From assembly GCA_030641485.1 (NCBI GenBank), contig DAOWHJ010000165.1:1-5181 (forward strand): a stretch of DNA of 5,181 nt, given 5' to 3'. Shown one piece after another: positions 1 to 5,046 of this stretch (the stretch's first letter is position 1; each line of letters opens with the position of its first letter). This DNA comes from Pseudomonadota bacterium (GTDB lineage Bacteria > Desulfobacterota > Anaeroferrophillalia > Anaeroferrophillales > Tharpellaceae). Made by a program: the position numbers and the translations under genes. The notes beneath the pieces are model-generated. The model was given only the letters and a program-made list of their open reading frames with translations, was not told the origin of the DNA and made no database searches.

Positions 1-2
1 AC

Positions 3-128
3 GGTTTCGGCGCGCAGGAGGCATATTTGATCATTTTCAACCGCGATCCGAAAATTTCGTGGGAGGAGAAGATCTGGCAACGGGACGAGATCTGTGGAAC
101 GCGAAAAATCGGGGTTTGGGGGATGTAG
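3..128 (+). CDS. C-terminal end of an ATPase / PD-(D/E)XK nuclease-type protein (5' partial)
   Basis: This reading frame is open from the left edge and ends at TAG 126-128, so only the last 41 residues are present. The visible tail has a hydrophobic strand (AYLIIFNRDP), then SWEEKIWQRDE, and ends in IGVWGM. From memory, the pattern of a hydrophobic strand, 'F.R', 'WEEKI..R' and a terminal 'V.GM' matches the extreme C-terminus of bacterial AAA-type ATP-binding proteins that carry a C-terminal PD-(D/E)XK nuclease fold. These proteins are often accessory genes of unknown role. No catalytic residue can be checked because the ATPase and nuclease cores lie outside the window. An overlapping frame from GTG 94 carries the iron-sulfur motif described separately. 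The reading frame is convincing; the family name is an inference from a short tail. Confidence 0.6.
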   Translation, partial: GFGAQEAYLIIFNRDPKISWEEKIWQRDEICGTRKIGVWGM

Positions 129-149
129 ACGAGGAGTAGAGAAAGGAAA

Positions 150-321
150 CTTTTGTGATTCGGATCCAGCGAGCCATGATTGTAAAACCTGTCTGGCTTG
201 TACCGAGGTTTGTCCGGTTGGCGCTCTAAGTAGTAAAGTCAAGTGGACAAGTTTTGTCGCCGAGCTGGAGATGAAATCTGATCAAAGGCACAAAGGTACA
301 AAGGCAGAAGGCACAAAGTAA
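150..321 (+). pseudogene. Probable remnant of a 4Fe-4S ferredoxin-type protein
   Basis: The frame ending at TAA 319-321 encodes a stretch around 175-231 reading HDCKTCLACTEVCPVGAL. This is a textbook CxxCxxCxxxCP ligand set for one 4Fe-4S cluster. Only this cluster and a short flank are recognisable; a bacterial ferredoxin usually has a second cluster or a longer fold. The frame can be opened from GTG 94, but that start lies inside the preceding gene, has no clear ribosome binding site, and would give only 75 residues. The last 13 codons come from an octamer tandem repeat, so the C-terminus is not native protein sequence. I read it as the broken end of an iron-sulfur protein. A short functional ferredoxin-like peptide is possible but less likely. 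Confidence 0.4.
283..318 (+). repeat. Imperfect octamer tandem repeat (CAAAGGYA)
   Basis: Three consecutive octamers, CAAAGGCA, CAAAGGTA and CAAAGGCA (283-306), are followed by a degenerate fourth unit (GAAGGCA, then CAAAG). This is simple tandem duplication between the iron-sulfur remnant and the acyltransferase gene. Similar CAAAGGCA-type microsatellites occur in intergenic DNA of many bacteria. No function is evident. Confidence 0.8.
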
Positions 322-378
322 AAAACTTATAAAAATAATTGGTAACGGTGGGCACGGCCCTTCACGGTAATTTTCCCC

Positions 379-2496
379 TTGAACTTTTTTGCCTATAAGA
401 CTACCGGGCTGGCCGTAAAAATCCTGACTGCTTTCTCCAAGGCCCGGATTACTCTCCATAATGAGAAGGATCTGCCAAAAGGTGGTTCGATCTTTGTTAT
501 TAATCATTTCACCCGTCTTGAAACCCTGCTTCTTCCCTACCATATCTCAAAGTTGCTCAATAAACCGGTCTGGTCTTTAGCCTCTTCTGAATTTTTTGGC
601 GGTCTCATGGGCCGCTATCTGGAACAGGTTGGAGCAGTTTCAATCGGCGATCCTGAACGAGATAAGTTGATTATAAAAAGCCTGGTGGGTGAAAATGCGG
701 CCTGGATTGTCTTTCCCGAAGGGCGCATGGTTAAAAATCGTAAAGTTGTAGATCGGGGCAACTTTATGGTCACGGCTGAGAGAGGCAAATATCCACCGCG
801 CACCGGGGCTGCGGCCCTAGCCTGGCGGGCCGAGATCTTACGCCGGCGTCTGTTGGCTTTTAAGGATTCGCAAACGGCGGGTTTTGCTGCTTTGGCGACA
901 GTTTTCGATCTTCCTCCCGAAGCCTCTGTCACTGAGAGTATTAACATTGTTCCGGTCAATGTTTCTTATTATCCTCTACGTTTTACAGATACAATTTTAA
1001 GTCGTTTTTCAACTATGTTGGAGGATAAACTATCTTCACGAATGCTTGAAGAGGTGATGGTCGAGAGCTCAATGCTGTTGTCGGGGGTTGATATCGATAT
1101 TCGTTTTGGGGAGGCCCTGCCGGTTGCGGATTCAGTGAAAAAATTTTTTGGAGCCAAGACACCTGATTTTGTCAACGACAAAAAGAGTAAACGAGTCTTA
1201 AAAAAACTGACTGATGATGCTATGGCGGCCATCTACGGATTGACGACCGTCAATCTGGATCATCTCCTGGCAGCTCTGCTTTATAAAACATCGGGGCGTA
1301 GTTTTGCCGAAATCGATTTTCGTCGCAGGTCTTTTCTCGCTGTAACTTCTAAAGGCCGGGCCTTAGGTATCTACCACCATCAGGATTTGAAAAATTCACA
1401 GGTCGATCTTCTCCTGGGAAAAGATGGCGGTCGGATTACTGACCTGCTGGAGCTGGCCGAAGAGAAAGGGTTTCTGCAAGTTTCAGGAGAGGTTGATGAG
1501 AAGATAGGAAGCAGCAAGTCGCGACTCCGTTTTCTGGAGCCGGGGAAAGATAGTGGCACTGACGCTTTTCATCGGGTCAGGCTTGAGAACCCTTTTCTCG
1601 TAATGGCTAATGCCATAGAGCCTTTGCCAGCTTTGCAGCAACTTTTGCGCCGTCTTTCCTGGACTCCGGCCTGGTATTTGCGGCGGCTTGTCGGCAAACG
1701 TCTTTTAAAACTTATGGAGCAGACTTATCTTGATGATCGAAAACCCTTTCAAGAAGACTCCGAACTCTGTCCGCTTGCGGTTGGGAATTATTATTTGGTA
1801 ACGCGTCGGGCTCAAGTCGGGATCGTCCTGATTCATGACTGGCTGACGACTCCGCAGAGTTTGAAAAGACTGGCCGATTATTTGGGACGACAGGGTTTTC
1901 TGGTCTTGGTGCCGCGTCTGCCGGGCCATGCCACAGTGGCAGCAGATCTTGAAAAACGAGGCTATGAGCAGTGGCAGACAGCGGTGGATGAAGCTTATGC
2001 TTATGTTCGCTGTTTTTGCCCCAAGGTTGTAGTCTGCGGGGTTGGCAGCAGTGTTGCTCTGGCTTTGTCGTTGGCGGCTCGCGGCCACGAAATGTTGGCT
2101 CTGCTGGCGCTTTTCCCGACTTTCGGCAGTTCTCGTCAACTTTTATCAGAAGCGCCGCTTGAGGATAAAGAAGATGAGATAACGCCTGATCATACAGATC
2201 TACCCCAATCTAATTGTGCCTACCAAAGTTTTCCCGCCTCTTCGCGGCGGCAACTTAAAAAGATGTTGGTTCAGGCCGCAAAAAATCTTCCCCTGGTTGA
2301 AACTCCTCTGATGATGCTGCAGGCCTATGCCGCCGACAAAGCCGATCGCCAAAACACCCACAAATATTTCGATAAACTTGCCAGCCCCGAAAAAGAGCTC
2401 CTCTTGCTGTCCTCAGCAGAACTTGATTCCCTGATCACCGGAACCAGCCACGGCGGCCGGGCTCTAGTCGATTTTATCTTGCGTTATTGTCGTTGA
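379..2496 (+). CDS. PlsC-type acyltransferase fused to a degenerate alpha/beta-hydrolase domain
   Basis: This 705-residue protein has two halves. Residues about 1-250 are a lysophospholipid/glycerolipid acyltransferase domain. Block I is INHFTRLE with H43 and an acidic E48, an HX4E form of the usual HX4D catalytic pair. Block III is FPEGR at 112-116, and IRFGEALPV (241-249) matches the domain's last strand. Such enzymes transfer acyl chains to lysophospholipid or glycerol-phosphate acceptors at the cytoplasmic membrane. Residues about 285-470 are an unassigned linker. Residues about 478-705 resemble a carboxylesterase/monoacylglycerol-lipase fold: VLIHDWLTTP (483-492) at the oxyanion strand, VPRLPGH (511-517), and VVVCGVGSS (550-558) at the nucleophile elbow. 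Glycine 556 sits where the serine is expected, so this half may be catalytically dead. TTG 379 is chosen because MNFFAYKTTG fits the family start as I remember it and the upstream in-frame stop is at 343-345. No strong ribosome binding site precedes it. The gene is convergent with the minus-strand toxin remnant, overlapping by 23 bases. Confidence 0.85.
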   Translation: MNFFAYKTTGLAVKILTAFSKARITLHNEKDLPKGGSIFVINHFTRLETLLLPYHISKLLNKPVWSLASSEFFGGLMGRYLEQVGAVSIGDPERDKLIIKSLVGENAAWIVFPEGRMVKNRKVVDRGNFMVTAERGKYPPRTGAAALAWRAEILRRRLLAFKDSQTAGFAALATVFDLPPEASVTESINIVPVNVSYYPLRFTDTILSRFSTMLEDKLSSRMLEEVMVESSMLLSGVDIDIRFGEALPVADSVKKFFGAKTPDFVNDKKSKRVLKKLTDDAMAAIYGLTTVNLDHLLAALLYKTSGRSFAEIDFRRRSFLAVTSKGRALGIYHHQDLKNSQVDLLLGKDGGRITDLLELAEEKGFLQVSGEVDEKIGSSKSRLRFLEPGKDSGTDAFHRVRLENPFLVMANAIEPLPALQQLLRRLSWTPAWYLRRLVGKRLLKLMEQTYLDDRKPFQEDSELCPLAVGNYYLVTRRAQVGIVLIHDWLTTPQSLKRLADYLGRQGFLVLVPRLPGHATVAADLEKRGYEQWQTAVDEAYAYVRCFCPKVVVCGVGSSVALALSLAARGHEMLALLALFPTFGSSRQLLSEAPLEDKEDEITPDHTDLPQSNCAYQSFPASSRRQLKKMLVQAAKNLPLVETPLMMLQAYAADKADRQNTHKYFDKLASPEKELLLLSSAELDSLITGTSHGGRALVDFILRYCR

Positions 2497-2614
2497 TACT
2501 GTCAAGTCTCTCCTCTTTTCGTTGGTGTCGCACCGCAAGAATTGTGACCGTTATTTTGTCCTCGATTTCGAACAAAATAACGTATCCGCTTCGGTCAAAA
2601 GAGATGAGGGAAAA
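2474..2614 (-). pseudogene. ParE/RelE-family toxin, C-terminal remnant
   Basis: On the minus strand the frame reads FSLISFDRSGYVILFEIED, followed by TVTILAVRHQRKEERL. The 'SFG.SGYV.LFEI', 'TVTILAVRHQ' order is the last two strands of the RelE/ParE toxin fold (ribosome-dependent mRNA cleavage or gyrase poisoning in intact members). Only about 45 residues align. The frame stays open back to 2671, but that extra sequence does not look like the helical N-terminal half, and I found no antitoxin upstream on this strand. The stop lies 23 bases inside the 3' end of the acyltransferase gene, so the two are convergent and overlapping. It is best read as a dead toxin gene that lost its 5' half and its partner. 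Family assignment is good; inactivity is inferred from the truncation. Confidence 0.65.
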
Positions 2615-2989
2615 CATATTATGAAAAACGTAAAATATCCGAAATGGGACGAGGTGCAAGTTGATGAGCAATAACTACTATTTGCCTCCGACACATCAAT
2701 AGATAAAGTCTCACTTAAGCATCTTGAGATATTTGATTTTAACTACATTTATCCTTTTAATCTGGTGGTTGATATAGGTTTTTATTTTACCATCAGCCCC
2801 CCCTTTACCAGTCGCTTGAGTGGATGCGGTTCAGCGCTCGTTTTTTTATGTCGAGGGATAGGATTCCGTTACGCTTATTACGATGAATGTTTAGTTGGCT
2901 GTTTGGTTGGAAGTTGAGATTGGCATCGGCAATATCTCATCGTTTTGCTTTTTTATCGGTGGCTATCCCCGATTTTCGTCCGGCTCCTT
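2615..2989. other. Intergenic stretch between two toxin remnants
   Basis: I see no convincing gene here on either strand. The reading frame of the next toxin remnant is formally open from ATG 2887, but its first 30 or so residues are not recognisable. A weak bulged hairpin (2813-2836) followed after four bases by seven T (2841-2847) could be a plus-strand terminator, but the stem is poor. A run of seven C lies near 2798-2804. The stretch probably contains unrecognisable remains of the two flanking toxin genes and their antitoxins. Confidence 0.5.
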
Positions 2990-3141
2990 TCAGGTATAGG
3001 GTTTTACGCAAGCCTTTTAGGCGTTTGCTTTTATTCCAAGTTCCATACTCTATCTTTTTTAGTATTGAACCAGACCACATCCATATAATTGCAGTTGCGC
3101 ACTCAAAAAGAAAACCAGGCTATTGGTTAAAGCGCAGTTGA
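2990..3141 (+). pseudogene. ParE/RelE-family toxin, C-terminal remnant (plus strand)
   Basis: The frame ending in TGA at 3139-3141 encodes FRRLLLFQVPYSIFFSIE, then IHIIAVAHSKRKPGYW. The pattern 'RR.LL..FPY.I.F.IE' followed by 'I.I.AVAH..R.PGYW' is the standard C-terminal half of ParE/RelE toxins. The open frame starts at ATG 2887 (84 residues) without a ribosome binding site. Residues 1-30 do not show the usual helical 'A..WY....GLG..F' hairpin that the neighbouring ParE keeps, so the 5' half is missing or scrambled. An alternative frame around 2910-2990 (EVEIGIGNIS) faintly recalls the second helix and may mark an old frameshift. No antitoxin is visible upstream. It is a different family member from the minus-strand remnant, so it is a separate acquisition rather than a local duplication. 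Confidence 0.65.
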
Positions 3142-3279
3142 GATATTTACGATTAAGATGAAGTTTGTAAAATGGCCGGAAACTTGAGATTACCATTGCC
3201 AAGTTAAATTGGTATGAGTAAAGACAATTTTAAATAAAGAACCCGGTTTCGCTACTGCGTCAAATAGTCAGTTTTTACT

Positions 3280-3285
3280 GGGAGG
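3280..3285 (+). promoter_or_regulatory. Strong ribosome binding site deciding the antitoxin start
   Basis: GGGAGG lies five bases before ATG 3291. A GTG at 3285 is also in frame, but it overlaps this Shine-Dalgarno sequence and so cannot use it. ATG 3291 is therefore the start. Confidence 0.8.
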
Positions 3286-3290
3286 TGAAA

Positions 3291-3515
3291 ATGAGTTTAA
3301 ATTCTGTATCAATTTTTGACTTGAGCCCACCTGAAAAACTTCAATTAGTTGAAGATCTGTGGGATGATTTAGCTGCTACCCCGTCTGCAGTCCCTGTGCA
3401 TGAGTGGCAAAAAAAAGAGTTGGCAAGACGGAAATCCAATTTGATGAAGAACTTGGCAGCGGATCTTTCATGGGATGAAATTAAGCGTCAAGTTCGCAGT
3501 CTCCATGGCCGTTGA
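3291..3515 (+). CDS. Addiction-module antitoxin (TIGR02574 / Unstab_antitox family)
   Basis: This protein of 74 residues reads LSPPEKLQLVEDLWDDLA at 11-28 and ends with LSWDEIKRQVR (59-69). The 'LS..E.L.LVE.LWD.I' helix plus a C-terminal 'SWEE.K..L' segment is diagnostic of the small unstable antitoxins paired with ParE/RelE toxins. In the family the C-terminal segment wraps around the toxin and blocks it, and the protein is degraded by proteases when expression stops. It starts at ATG 3291 behind a good GGGAGG. The last 11 bases overlap the toxin start at 3505, an arrangement typical of translationally coupled TA operons. The gene is intact, but its toxin is frameshifted, so the module may now be an orphan antitoxin. 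Assignment is secure at family level; activity is not shown by sequence. Confidence 0.85.
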   Translation: MSLNSVSIFDLSPPEKLQLVEDLWDDLAATPSAVPVHEWQKKELARRKSNLMKNLAADLSWDEIKRQVRSLHGR

Positions 3516-3802
3516 TTTAACAATAGCTCCAGAGGTACAGCAGGACATCGACGAAGCATATTCTTGGTATGAGGAACGCCGTCCTGGTTTAGGAGAAGAA
3601 TTTCTATCTTGTATGGAAGCTCGTATTCAAACAATAATTCGCACACCGGAAATCTGCGAAGGTTCACGAAGAATATCGCAGAGCGTTGTTGAGGCGATTC
3701 CCTTACGCCATATTTTACGAATATTTTGATGAAAGGATAACGATTTACAGTGTTTTTAACACTGTAATGGATCCTCAAAAGTGGCATAGTCGTTTGAATT
3801 GA
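3505..3802 (+). pseudogene. ParE/RelE-family toxin, frameshifted
   Basis: The first frame (ATG 3505) gives about 53 residues of classic ParE N-terminus: LTIAPEVQQDIDEAYSWYEE, then PGLGEEFL (28-34) and IIRTPEICEG. After codon 3661 this frame turns to non-homologous sequence and stops at 3727-3729. The homologous continuation lies in the +1 frame from 3662 to TGA 3800-3802: VHEEYRRALLRRFPYAIFYE, then ITIYSVFNT and QKWHSRL. Joined, the protein is about 98 residues, the normal ParE length, so every expected element is present and only the frame is wrong. A two-base deletion near 3661 would explain it, since relatives as I recall them have one more residue before 'V(H/Y)'. Assembly error or programmed slippage are alternatives, but I see no convincing slippery heptamer. 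The start overlaps the antitoxin by 11 bases, as in an operon. Functional toxin would poison gyrase or cleave mRNA depending on subfamily. Confidence 0.8.
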
Positions 3803-3849
3803 TTTGGTCTCAAACAACCAATTGTAATTATTACGATAAATCTCTGGTT

Positions 3850-3869
3850 AGCATTCCGTCCGGAATGCT
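3850..3869. repeat. Perfect 9-bp inverted repeat (AGCATTCCG-TC-CGGAATGCT)
   Basis: Arms 3850-3858 and 3861-3869 are exactly complementary with a two-base centre, which as RNA would form an 8-bp stem with a four-base loop. It lies 47 bases after the frameshifted toxin and just before a TTGACA box. No T-run follows, so it is not a standard intrinsic terminator. It could be a processing or stability hairpin for the TA transcript, or an operator for a promoter immediately to its right. Confidence 0.75.
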
Positions 3870-3873
3870 GATA

Positions 3874-3903
3874 TTGACAGTGGTAATCTCAACCAAAAAT
3901 GAT
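3874..3903 (+). promoter_or_regulatory. Candidate sigma-70 promoter
   Basis: A perfect TTGACA (3874-3879) is followed after 18 bases by AATGAT (3898-3903), which matches the -10 consensus at four of six positions. It would transcribe into the repeat element and the short open frame from 4003. The hairpin at 3850-3869 directly abuts it upstream. The -10 box is weak, and no recognisable gene lies directly downstream, so this is tentative. Confidence 0.3.
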
Positions 3904-3971
3904 CGGGTTTGATCTGGATTCTACCACGTCATTCCCTTTTAACCGTAAACCGATGTCCGACCTGTCTCGGG

Positions 3972-4074
3972 TGGGGTCATTGCTGGACAAAGGGCGACCG
4001 TGATGACCACAAAAGACAAAATCTTGATTCGCCGTTTGGCTAGCTTTGACCCCGTCGAAGAGGGCGAAGCAATG
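3972..4074 (+). repeat. Long structured repeat element, copy 1
   Basis: The left block is TGGGGTCATTGCTGG (3972-3986), followed by ACAA and GCGAC. The right blocks are AGCTTTGACCCCGT (4042-4055) and GGGCGAAGCAATG (4062-4074). All recur in the same order and orientation at 4978-5046. The middle is 103 minus 69, or 34, bases longer here than in copy 2. Within the copy, GGGGTCA (3973-3979) is complementary to TGACCCC (4047-4053), and CATTGCT (3978-3984) to AGCAATG (4068-4074). I do not recognise the element. It may be a structured RNA, the ends of a small mobile element, or a remnant of coding sequence, since the right half encodes SFDPV..GEAM in one frame in both copies. Confidence 0.75.
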
Positions 4075-4260
4075 CCAGTGGCGTTTGAGATGTTCGTCGA
4101 AGCTAAACACTAGCCGCAGAGTCAACATGGTTGAAAACAAAAAATCTCAAGCCAAAGTACCCAATTTTGTCAAGCATGACTCTGGTCCTGGTGTTCTACC
4201 GGTTCCTGTTTTATTGGTGGATGTTACCGTTTTTCTTTCGGTGGAAAAATCTTGTTCCTT

Positions 4261-4275
4261 ATGTTAGTGTAACAT
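4261..4275. promoter_or_regulatory. Dyad before the MazF operon, candidate operator
   Basis: ATGTTA-GTG-TAACAT is a perfect inverted repeat with 6-bp arms and a 3-base centre. It ends three bases before the ribosome binding site of the DUF2281/MazF pair and overlaps a possible -10 box (TATGTT, 4260-4265). TA operons are commonly autorepressed by antitoxin or toxin-antitoxin complex binding to such a dyad. Position and symmetry fit; binding is inference. Confidence 0.4.
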
Positions 4276-4277
4276 TG

Positions 4278-4284
4278 AGGGGGG
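4278..4284 (+). promoter_or_regulatory. Ribosome binding site of the DUF2281 antitoxin
   Basis: AGGGGGG-type purine run (GAGG followed by GGGG around 4277-4284) lies seven bases before ATG 4292 and supports that start. Confidence 0.7.
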
Positions 4285-4291
4285 TATAGCT

Positions 4292-4504
4292 ATGAATCTT
4301 GCAAAAAAGATAATTCATCATGTCGAGGCGTTACCGGAAACTAAACAGATAGAAGTTCTTGACTTTGTCGAGTATCTACATGCAAAAACTGCTATGCAAG
4401 ACAAACAAGAATGGACTGATTTTGCCCTTGCAGCTGCTATGCGAGGGCTGGAAAATGATGATATATCTTACTCTATTGAAGATCTTGAGGAATCATTTTT
4501 ATGA
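4292..4504 (+). CDS. DUF2281-type antitoxin of a MazF/PemK module
   Basis: This 70-residue protein has an N-terminal helical segment, KKIIHHVEALPETKQIEVLD, running on through FVEYLHAK to residue 32. The pattern 'I...V..LPE..Q.EVLDFVE.L..K' is that of DUF2281 proteins. A short linker leads to EWTDFALAAAMRGLEND (40-56), then SIEDLEESF (61-69). The acidic 'A..AMRGLE.D...Y...DL.E.F' tail is typical of small antitoxins, where it becomes ordered on the toxin. The stop codon overlaps the MazF start as ATGA (4501-4504), so translation is coupled. A strong purine-rich ribosome binding site and a perfect dyad lie immediately upstream, fitting an autoregulated TA operon. No DNA-binding domain is obvious. 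Role as antitoxin is inferred mainly from the C-terminal tail and from the MazF neighbour. Confidence 0.75.
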   Translation: MNLAKKIIHHVEALPETKQIEVLDFVEYLHAKTAMQDKQEWTDFALAAAMRGLENDDISYSIEDLEESFL

Positions 4505-4854
4505 TTACCGAAGGTCAGATAATACTTTTAAAATTTCCCCAAACTGACCTACAGAAAGTAAAACTTAGACCTGCTCTTGTCATTCGCAAATTGCCCGGTC
4601 GACATAATGACTGGCTTATTTGCATGATATCTACCCAGCTACATCAAGAAATTCCCGAATTAGATGAAACAATAGCCACTGATGACTCTGATTTTATGCA
4701 AAGCGGTTTAAAAACAGCAAGCGTAATTCGAGTAGGTAGGCTTGCTGTTGTTGAAGGAAGAATTTTATTGGGAAGACTTGGTCAAATTTCTCCGAATCGT
4801 CTGGCTATAATCAAGCAAAGAATTACTAAATGGATAAACGGCAAAAAATGTTAA
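4501..4854 (+). CDS. MazF/PemK-family toxin endoribonuclease
   Basis: This protein of 117 residues has the usual MazF length and order of elements. GQIILLKFP (5-13) is the first strand. KLRPALVI (21-28) carries the conserved Arg-Pro of the second strand. ICMISTQ (40-46) holds the Ser/Thr-Gln of the third strand. GLKTASVIRVGRLAVV (69-84) is followed by LGRLGQIS (90-97) and a C-terminal helix. MazF toxins form dimers that cleave mRNA, and sometimes rRNA or tRNA, at short sequence motifs, halting growth until the antitoxin rebinds. It follows the DUF2281 antitoxin with an ATGA overlap. It is the only complete toxin in the window. Its sequence specificity cannot be read from the sequence. No terminator with a T-run follows; the AAAGGG/CCCTTT hairpin at 4908-4926 is the nearest structure. 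Confidence 0.88.
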   Translation: MITEGQIILLKFPQTDLQKVKLRPALVIRKLPGRHNDWLICMISTQLHQEIPELDETIATDDSDFMQSGLKTASVIRVGRLAVVEGRILLGRLGQISPNRLAIIKQRITKWINGKKC

Positions 4855-4907
4855 CTGTGAAAAATAATTGGGAAAACAGCAGAAAACTCATAATGATGCC
4901 TTTTCTT

Positions 4908-4926
4908 AAAGGGCTCTGACCCCTTT
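4908..4926. repeat. Inverted repeat AAAGGG...CCCTTT
   Basis: AAAGGG (4908-4913) pairs with CCCTTT (4921-4926) around a seven-base loop. The motif AAAGGGCTCTGACCCCTTT is of the kind I associate with dispersed REP-like intergenic repeats. It is 53 bases after the MazF stop and could also end that transcript, though a T-run is lacking. Confidence 0.5.
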
Positions 4927-4952
4927 CCCCCTGCGGACCCCTTTCCCCCTGC
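4918..4952 (+). repeat. Two-copy tandem repeat, 18-bp period
   Basis: The 17-mer GACCCCTTTCCCCCTGC occurs at 4918-4934 and again exactly at 4936-4952, one base apart. The first copy overlaps the right arm of the AAAGGG/CCCTTT inverted repeat. It looks like local slippage duplication of a REP-like C-rich motif. Confidence 0.85.
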
Positions 4953-4977
4953 CTTTCCGTTCACAATCTACCGGGAT

Positions 4978-5046
4978 TGGGGTCATTGCTGGTACAAGGT
5001 GCGACAGCGCCCCAGCTTTGACCCCGTTTATGTGGGCGAAGCAATG
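4978..5046 (+). repeat. Long structured repeat element, copy 2
   Basis: This is a shorter direct copy of the element at 3972-4074. TGGGGTCATTGCTGG (4978-4992), ACAAGG, GCGAC, AGCTTTGACCCCGT (5014-5027) and GGGCGAAGCAATG (5034-5046) all match. The complementary pairs are conserved: GGGGTCA (4979-4985) with TGACCCC (5019-5025), and CATTGCT (4984-4990) with AGCAATG (5040-5046). The two copies bracket the intact MazF operon in direct orientation, about 1 kb apart. Confidence 0.75.

Larger units (their letters stand above)
3803..4291. other. Gene-poor interval between the two TA modules
   Basis: This 489-base stretch holds no recognised gene. It contains a perfect hairpin (3850-3869), a TTGACA box (3874-3879), copy 1 of a long repeat element (3972-4074), and a dyad just before the next operon (4261-4275). 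Two short open frames exist: 4003-4113 (36 codons after ATG, partly inside the repeat) and 4176-4289 (37 codons, strongly hydrophobic). Neither matches a family I know and neither has convincing translation signals, so I do not call them genes. Confidence 0.6.

Noticed and set aside
283..318. Possible CRISPR or iteron array in the CAAAGGCA repeats
   Set aside because: Units are contiguous octamers without spacers and degenerate; they fit a microsatellite, and no origin or cas genes are nearby.
615..959. Minus-strand open frame opposite the acyltransferase gene
   Set aside because: It is a shadow of the coding strand with no family features; the plus-strand frame carries clear conserved motifs throughout. 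The same holds for minus-strand frames at 969-1232 and 1705-2139.
2813..2847. Possible intrinsic terminator: bulged stem 2813-2836, then seven T at 2841-2847
   Set aside because: The stem has a bulge and about seven pairs including a wobble, four bases separate it from the T-run, and no live gene precedes it on the plus strand.
3269..3280. Small palindrome CAGT-TTTT-ACTG next to the antitoxin ribosome binding site
   Set aside because: Arms of only four bases are expected by chance in AT-rich intergenic DNA; not enough to call an operator.
4176..4289. A 37-codon hydrophobic frame with many Phe and Trp residues ending two bases before the DUF2281 antitoxin start, possible membrane peptide or leader
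   Set aside because: It has no ribosome binding site, matches no family I recognise, and T-rich DNA easily yields Phe/Leu-rich frames. It also runs through the dyad at 4261-4275.
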